DNA of 64,000 bases, from contig OZ038315.1 in assembly GCA_964035775.1 (NCBI GenBank), positions 20,774,883-20,838,882 on the forward strand, in the 5' to 3' direction. Shown here piece after piece: positions 57,186 to 64,000 of this stretch. This DNA is from Osedax frankpressi. Its lineage: Eukaryota; Annelida; Polychaeta; Sabellida; Siboglinidae. A program made the position numbers and the translations under genes. Below the pieces are notes generated by a model. That model saw only the letters and a list, made by a program, of their open reading frames with translations, did no database searches and was not told the DNA's origin. Positions within the stretch are counted from its first letter, which is position 1, and each line of letters opens with the position of its first letter.

Positions 57186-58230
57186 AAATATAAAAACAAT
57201 AACAACTATAAAAATTAAAAAACTAAAAAAATTACAAAAACTATATATTATTATTATAATAATTATTGGAATAAAATATTAAAAAATGAAATGGCGAATT
57301 ATAAACATTAAAATCAAAAATATTAGTAAAAATTTGAAGAAATTATTTTTTAAATAAATTTGTTGCAGACTTAAAATTGTAGACAAAAAATCCCTCATAA
57401 ATTTAACTCGTTATTTATAGGTTATTTGCAAGGTTTCTTAAACTTTATTAGCGACATATACAATTACAAGTAATCTAAAAATGAAAGTTAGCCTTTCTCC
57501 GTAGTCTTTATATTTCCTCAATTAACTTTCAAACTCAGCTTCTTATTTATAATATCATATAATGGAATAGTGAGATAAATGATTATCTTGGAATCATACG
57601 TATATCAATATATGTTGTAACAACATGAACTATATTATTGCTAGAGAGGCTAGTGCATAATAAATGGTGGATCTTATTGTTTCTTTGTCATAATACGATA
57701 TAAGATTACAGAGCAGAAGTTTTTTGGATTAGTGGTCGAATCTTTTTAATAATTTGTACTAGCTTACTTATTTCCAACTAGTTGGGAACTAATATGTGTA
57801 CCGTTGCAATTAATTTAACCGACAATGCGAATTTTTATTTACCATCTCTACATATCAATATTTAAGCTTTTCCTCGACAGGTGAAGTATTTTCAGCTATT
57901 ATAATTATCTATATATTACTTCTCTTCTAGAAAATATATATGGATAAATGGATAAAATCACTTAGAAACACGCATTAATATACCCGATAAATAATAAAAC
58001 CATATCCATATGATATCTGACCAACTCCGATCAAAGTAATGAAAAGTTTGCGTCTAGTTCTACAACATTAATAGAATTCTTTAACTGCTTGTGATTTTAG
58101 ATCCATATATATATTAAATTTTCACTTCGATTATAATTATTTTTTTAAGGGAACACTATCACGAAGATGTCAATACCCAAAGTATAATGTATGTCTACAT
58201 TGATGTTTTAATGACATCCGTTAGAGTTTT

Positions 58231-58282
<52 letters not shown>

Positions 58283-58448
58283 TGTGGTTAATATTTATGT
58301 AATAATTAAGTATCAACAATATGATCTTTATAAATACCATTACAATTTAAAATACTAATAAAATAAGTGTATGTAAAAGTATATGCAAGGAGGATGCATA
58401 ATAAACATGCTTACATATTTAATAGATATAAAAGGTATACTATTATAA

Positions 58449-58455
58449 CGATATC

Positions 58456-58532
<77 letters not shown>
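58449..58532. repeat. (TA)n microsatellite
   Basis: About 80 bp of near-pure (TA)n, one of the longest in the window. Confidence 0.9.
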
Positions 58533-58535
<3 letters not shown>

Positions 58536-59054
58536 TAAAACGTTATAAAATTGTATATAGTTATAAACAGAATAAAATGTGGAGTAAATTACGAATCTAT
58601 AAAAACAGAAAATATCATATAAAAATGCTTTACTTATAAAGGTTATTTATAATGTATTCTGAAATGAGTTCAATGGAAGCATCACATCAATAACATAAGA
58701 TATATTATTATGTGTAACTCGGGATCATAATTATATATATATTAATGTACGAATTGTACCAATTGATATCGAGTGGTCAAGTGATGGATTTATTATTATT
58801 TATATATCTTTAGTACTTAGTTATAATATATTATTTTTAAAATTTTATTAATTGTAACATACAAAATGTAACATACATTTTATTAATTGTAATATTGTTT
58901 ACTAATTGTTAAATATTGTATATGAACAACATTACATCATCGATTATGATTGTTATTTTTTTTCATTCAAAATATTTATTTGATATCAAGCCCTATAGCT
59001 TAATTGTGCACGCTAGTACTTTTATTAGAAAATTAATGTCTATATTGGAAATTG

Positions 59055-59094
<40 letters not shown>

Positions 59095-60021
59095 TTGTTA
59101 TTAATATATATATAATGTATATACACTTTATATTCTGAAAGTTAATTCAATATATATGTAGGCCTAATAAATAAATAGTGTCTCATAAATAATTATCAGA
59201 AAATGCATTCTTGTTAACACCTAGCATATAATAAACAGAAGTAGTGCAGTTTAGTACATATTTATACATGCAAATATATAAACATATTCGAATTAGTCTC
59301 GCTCAATTATTAAGAGTTATAGTCCCCGGTGTTAACAATTAAAGAACTATTCTATACAGTACTTCGTATACATCAAAGTATTGATGGTAATCCGGTCTAC
59401 AGATATGTTACCGTTACTTGTAATATAATTTTGATACGATATATCTTTACAGATACAAACTCGGAAATTCTAAATTAATCCTGTTTTACTTTTGCATATT
59501 TGATTCAATAAATATTACACGATTGTTTTAATTGATAGATTATTTGAGAGTATCTATTTCTAAACTATAACTTGTAATTGTATTAATCATTATTAGGTAT
59601 TGGTAACTAGAAAATTATGGTCAGTAAATAATATTTACAATAATTTAAATATTAATTTGAAAAAATAACAATTGATCGTTTATTTAGGAGATAAAATTTA
59701 GTAAATATCTCATAAATGATTTCATGGCTGGTACTTTTTCAACCTATTGTTTGATATACATTGTAGGATTATATTAATATCAATGTACCAAATATCTTTA
59801 TGAAAATTAAATAATGCTATTAATAGAAACTGTTATCGAATTGCTTGTAATCATTGCTTATACAACAACCTTAACATTTTAAATTTGTTTTTGTTGAATC
59901 CATACATTTTAATTTTTTTATTTGATTGTCAACTACTAGTTTTTAATAATTATCAACTTATTTGTATCAAATATTAATTTTATAAAGTAAATAACTATTG
60001 AAAAGATATGTTCTCGAAATG

Positions 60022-60245
60022 ATCTGCTACAATTGAGTCCGGTAGGTTGCGTTCGTAAGTTTCGGGTACCCAATATATGCTTCTACTATTTGCTTGGATA
60101 TACAGGTATTATGTTTATATAGTCTCCTATGTAGTCACACGCTTCGTCCATTTTACATGAACACGCTGAATGCAGAAACTTATACCCATTATTGACTTTG
60201 CGTAGGCGGTGATAAAGAAAGTGTCGTAGTCTATATTATGTTCTT
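60022..60245. other. GC-richer island of unknown nature
   Basis: This 220-bp stretch is clearly less AT-rich than its flanks, as exons are elsewhere in this window. The - strand reads open through RKVNNGYKFLHSACSCKMDE and ACDYIGDYINIIP, then in another frame through SIYWVPETYERNLPDSIVAD. The + strand is also open over 60 nt between a ggtag and a cag|gtatta. I do not recognise a family. The CSC motif recalls a cystine-knot end but is not sufficient. It may be an orphan exon or a gene remnant. Confidence 0.3.
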
Positions 60246-61464
60246 TAGTAGTTTGTAAATTGTCATCGCTTTTAAAGATGTCTATTGAAATATGTATTTA
60301 AATTATGAATATGGTAGTATACTTATATTTATATTAAATTTGGCTTTCATCGATCTTTGTAGTCGCTATTTATGAATGCGGTGCATTGATATATAATTAT
60401 GTTTGAATAGATAATACGTTAGAAGTTTGTAATATGATTCGATGTTAATTATATTATTCTAGCCATGAGTATACATGAATATCGTTATAGTATGAACCGT
60501 ATTTATAAATTTAGTTTGTTAGGGTTAAAGGAAACATGCCTTCAGCTTTCAGAGATTTAAATGTAGCTATATGCTAGAAAAAATTACTGTATAAAGTAAA
60601 CTATGTTATAATTTTAAATAGTGAACATAATTGTTAGTTTACTAATATAGTCAACACACAACTTTATGTACGTAAAGTAACGTATATTTAATGGAGATAT
60701 ATCTATATCGAAATTCACATCTATCGAACGAATTAAATATTCTATCATTTTAATTGAGATTAATATCGTCGTATTATAGCATATGTTTTAATCATTTCAT
60801 AATCACATTAATAAGTAATATATTTGCACTATAATTAATAAATATAATTAATAAATTACGAGATAATTAATAAATATAGTTAATAAACTACAATATATTG
60901 TATATAAAATTAAAAACTATTGTTAATTACTACTATACACTTAAATATAGAAATAACTATATCTAGATAGCTAAATAATAAGTTATTTTTAATAATTATT
61001 CATAAGTTATTATATAATTAGAACAAAGAATATGCAGAAACAATATCGATTGAGTTAAAAATCATTTATTTCTATTCATGCGCACGATCCTATTTATATA
61101 AATGCAGATGACGATAATGTAGATTACTATTACAAAATCAGAAGTAACGGGAAATAGTACTACGAATGTAGTAGTTTTACGTTTATACGTGGCTATATAT
61201 ATTTTTCGCAGTGGGGCAGTTTGTGGACATTTATTGCTGAAATATAGATTTGGGACAGATGTCGAGAGGTAAATAAAGAAGTCGAAAGGCGAACACTAAT
61301 AAGGCACATGTAAGCACAAAAACACACAAGACCTACCCGCGTACGGGCAGTAGCAAACAGTGTAAAGTATAGGTATAGGTGTGTGTGTACGTCGCGGTAA
61401 CAGCATTTCAGAATCTAAACGCTCGCCGTCCAGCCTCGGGTATCTCGAAAGTGTCCCCCGCCAC

Positions 61465-61510
61465 GCCTGGACGACACCTGGACGACGCCTGGACGACACC
61501 TGGACGGCTA
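61465..61510. repeat. 12-bp tandem repeat in the FHL 3' UTR
   Basis: The unit cctggacgacac is repeated about four times with small changes, starting just after the FHL stop codon in transcript order. It is GC-rich, unlike nearly all other repeats here. Confidence 0.8.
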
Positions 61511-61513
61511 GTT

Positions 61514-62553
61514 TCAGGCTTTGGCGCAGTCGGGGCAGAGGACGTCTTCTCCGATGGTGAGGAAACCGCGGCCGACCAAAGATGTCTCGCACTTGTAGCA
61601 ACCGAAACAACCCGAGTGCCAGTGGCGTTCTTCGAACGAGATGAATTTCGTACCGCCTAACCCTTGATATTTGAAGAGTAAGGGTTATAAGGAGTTCATT
61701 TAGATGAGTTATGCCGACGCATCGATATATTTACGAAGCAATTCATATATCACACTTAATGCCGTATAATATGAGTATTGTAATACGTTATGTAGCTGGA
61801 TACAATTACTAATAATAATTTAATATTATTATAAAAGAAATATAATTCCATTACAAACATGATATGGATATAAACTAGCACGACTTAAGTAAGCTTACGT
61901 TAATTCACTAGAATTATAAAATTAAACTAAACCATCATATATATTAAATAATACTGGCGTTTAGAATTGTTTAAAATAACAATACTGGCAAGAACTATCT
62001 ATTTCGAACTGTTTCCTTAATTCGACCTCTATAAAGTGCCTACAACACCAACAACTAACCGGTAATGGGTTTTGTGCATTTATTACACTTCTTAGCAAAC
62101 AGATCGCCGAAACAATCGCTACAGTAAGGCTTCTCTTCGCGAGATGTGAATTTCTCACCCGAGAGGATCTTGGAGCAGTTGACGCACGTGAAACACTCGC
62201 GATGCCAAGGTTGGTTCTTGTAGGTTACACCTCCTTTGTCGATAACCTGGAGGGTGGAGTTGGCATGTTGTAGTTGCGTGTAACGTTAGTGTATCGGCTA
62301 TTCACACCACTATCGAGTAATACAAATCATGTATGCCTAGTCCCCATGGTAAGTCCTTGTCTTTAGGTAAGATGTCTTTATTTAATGTACATTTCCATTA
62401 GAACTGAATAACATCGCTGAAACTAACCCCGGTACACTTAGCACACTTCTGGGCATACTTCTCCTCGTAACAAGGCACGCACACTACATCCATATCACGA
62501 GGAATGAATGACTGGTTACCAATTGGCTTTTCGCAAACCTGATAAGAATTTGA

Positions 62554-62589
<36 letters not shown>

Positions 62590-63351
62590 ATATATATGTT
62601 TATAATTCATCATTATATCAAATATTTGGGTCTAAATATAGAATGCATCAATTACATTAATATGTATATATTAATATTAATTATGTATTATGTCATTAAT
62701 TAATATGAACATATGAAAATGATTATATAATATTTTATATTAATATAATACTGTATTCATATATGAATTATATAATCTCATAAATGAGTCACGTGAAATA
62801 TTATCTAGTTGCAATAAATAGAATTTGCGATATATCTTTAATATGCACTTGGATATCGCGTAATTGCCACGTGGTTGAAGAATTTGAGCTAGAGGATTCC
62901 ATTAAATCATATTGTTGGAGTAGATTCGGCGATATGCCTCGATTCTAAATAATTTCGTTATTCACTGTTTCCAGCTGTAGTATCCACCTTTTTTATAGAT
63001 ATTTACCTATTTCGATACCGTCTCTTTCATAAAGCGAATGCTTCTAAGATAAATGCTGGTTTAGTATGCAAAGTATAGCTATATGTCCTAATCTTGTAAC
63101 CTGGCAACAGAAACATCCTTCGTGCCATTGTTTTCCCCTGTACTCGTATTTCTTCATTCCTTTGGGATAGTTGATGGTCATGTTATTTCATAATCGATTA
63201 TAACATTACGTTATGCATTATATTATAATGCTAGTGAGTTAAATTCACGGATATAATTGTATAACTTGTACGTAGCTTAATAATAATAATTAATTTTAAC
63301 TTATATATATATTCTATTATATATATATACTATTCTATTATACATTACAGT

Positions 63352-63404
<53 letters not shown>

Positions 63405-64000
63405 GATTATTCTAATGAATAATTAACATGTAATAATATCCTATTCATAACCGGATCTAATTTGTATTAATATACAACTGGATACAATCAAAATTTCTCA
63501 ATGAGCTACCAATGAGCTACGAACTATAATCATCATTTATTGGAAATATAATTTAAAGTAACTTTAAAGAGTATTATTTAACACATCTAATCACATACAC
63601 AATGATATGTTCTGCTAATTCGTATATGCTTCACCATAGATGCCAATTAACCTGCTTTGTATCGCGAACGCTATCCAGCCGATGCGTACACTAACCACCA
63701 GCTGCATACACTAACCACCAGCCGATGCGTACACTAACCAGCAAATGCGTACACTAACCAGCCCTTGCGTACACTAACCAGCCAATGCGTACACTAACCA
63801 GCCAATGCGTACACTAACCAGCCAATGCGTACACTAATCACCAGCTGCGTACACTAACCTGCCCTGAACATTTCAGTACAGCCGTCGCATCGGGCTGCGA
63901 AGTTGTTGTCATGGCAATCCGCGCAGTACAGGTTCTCGTCTCTCGACGCGAAAGGCTGTTCAACCAAAGATCCCTTACAATCGAAACACATGAAGCATTT
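61514..64000 (-). CDS. Four-and-a-half-LIM (FHL) protein, 3' five exons; 5' part outside window
   Basis: Exons in coding order are 64000-63859 (partial), 63159-63101, 62538-62428, 62246-62060 and 61662-61514; phases agree throughout and give 215 residues to a TGA stop. They cover the second half of LIM1 (CFMCFDCKGSLVEQPFASRD), LIM2 (CDGCTEMF, WHEGCFCCQ, VCVPCYEEKYAQKC), LIM3 (QPWHRECFTCVNCSKILSG) and LIM4 (FEERHWHSGCFGCYKC, LVGRGFLT, CPDCAKA). The Cys/His zinc ligands of each module are present, and linkers such as LGGTKFISFEERHWH match vertebrate FHL2/FHL3 closely. FHL proteins are cytoplasmic and nuclear adaptors at actin structures and transcription complexes. The half-LIM and the start of LIM1 must lie beyond 64000. 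AATAAA signals on this strand occur at about 61222 and 61065. A 20-bp minisatellite abuts the first donor. Confidence 0.95.
63357..63400. repeat. (TA)n microsatellite
   Basis: Two short (TA)n runs joined by tgta, in the first visible FHL intron. Confidence 0.85.
63668..63858. repeat. 20-bp minisatellite overlapping the FHL 5' splice site
   Basis: The unit tgcgtacactaaccagccaa is present in about nine variable copies. On the coding (-) strand each copy holds ggttagtgtacgca, the same sequence as the donor of the first FHL exon (gggcag|gttagtgtacgca). Confidence 0.9.

Noticed and set aside
61296-61660. ORFs of about 100 codons on both strands over the FHL 3' exon
   Set aside because: They read in the wrong frame or on the opposite strand of the LIM4 exon and its GC-rich 3' UTR repeat.

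Overview
The window is about four-fifths A+T and eukaryotic. It has short, relatively GC-rich exons bounded by GT..AG introns, poly(A) signals (AATAAA), and very many (TA)n, (CA/TG)n and longer tandem repeats. The protein families (PDZ domains of the PDZ-LIM/Zasp type, a four-and-a-half-LIM protein, a JTB homologue) point to an invertebrate animal. The species cannot be named from the sequence alone.

Left half (about 3.8-36.5 kb, + strand): one large gene encoding a tandem multi-PDZ protein. I could resolve twelve PDZ domains. Each is split over two exons at the same place, by a phase-0 intron just after the carboxylate-binding loop strand. They are joined by a series of small linker exons (21-36 nt, plus proline- and acid-rich exons of 117, 174 and 291 nt). 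All inter-domain introns are phase 2, so every linker exon and every whole PDZ unit can be duplicated, lost or skipped without a frameshift. Two linker exons have been copied (one triplicated, one duplicated) with their flanking intron. The array may end in a transmembrane exon at 36331-36553, whose phase fits both the PDZ gene and a short cysteine-rich ORF beginning at 35871.

Middle (39.6-40.7 kb, + strand): a compact four-exon JTB-like membrane protein gene. Next comes about 6 kb of gene-poor DNA with one promoter-like stretch near 44.8 kb. From 54.4 down to 46.7 kb (- strand) there is a six-exon gene for a type II membrane glycosyltransferase with a nucleotide-diphospho-sugar transferase (GT77-like) domain. 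Its 3.9-kb second intron holds a 1.3-kb minisatellite of about 100 copies of a 13-bp unit.

Right end (64.0-61.5 kb, - strand): the last five exons of a four-and-a-half-LIM (FHL) gene, running in from beyond the window edge. A 20-bp minisatellite directly abuts and copies the 5' splice site of its first visible exon. PDZ-LIM and FHL proteins are both actin/Z-disc scaffold families, but nothing in the sequence shows that these two genes act together.

No tRNA, rRNA, CRISPR array or intact mobile element was recognised. Several foldback (inverted-repeat) elements, a possible structured 115-bp element near 34.2 kb and a GC-rich island near 60.1 kb are left unexplained. All exon boundaries were read by eye from reading frame, splice consensus and phase; none is backed by transcript data.
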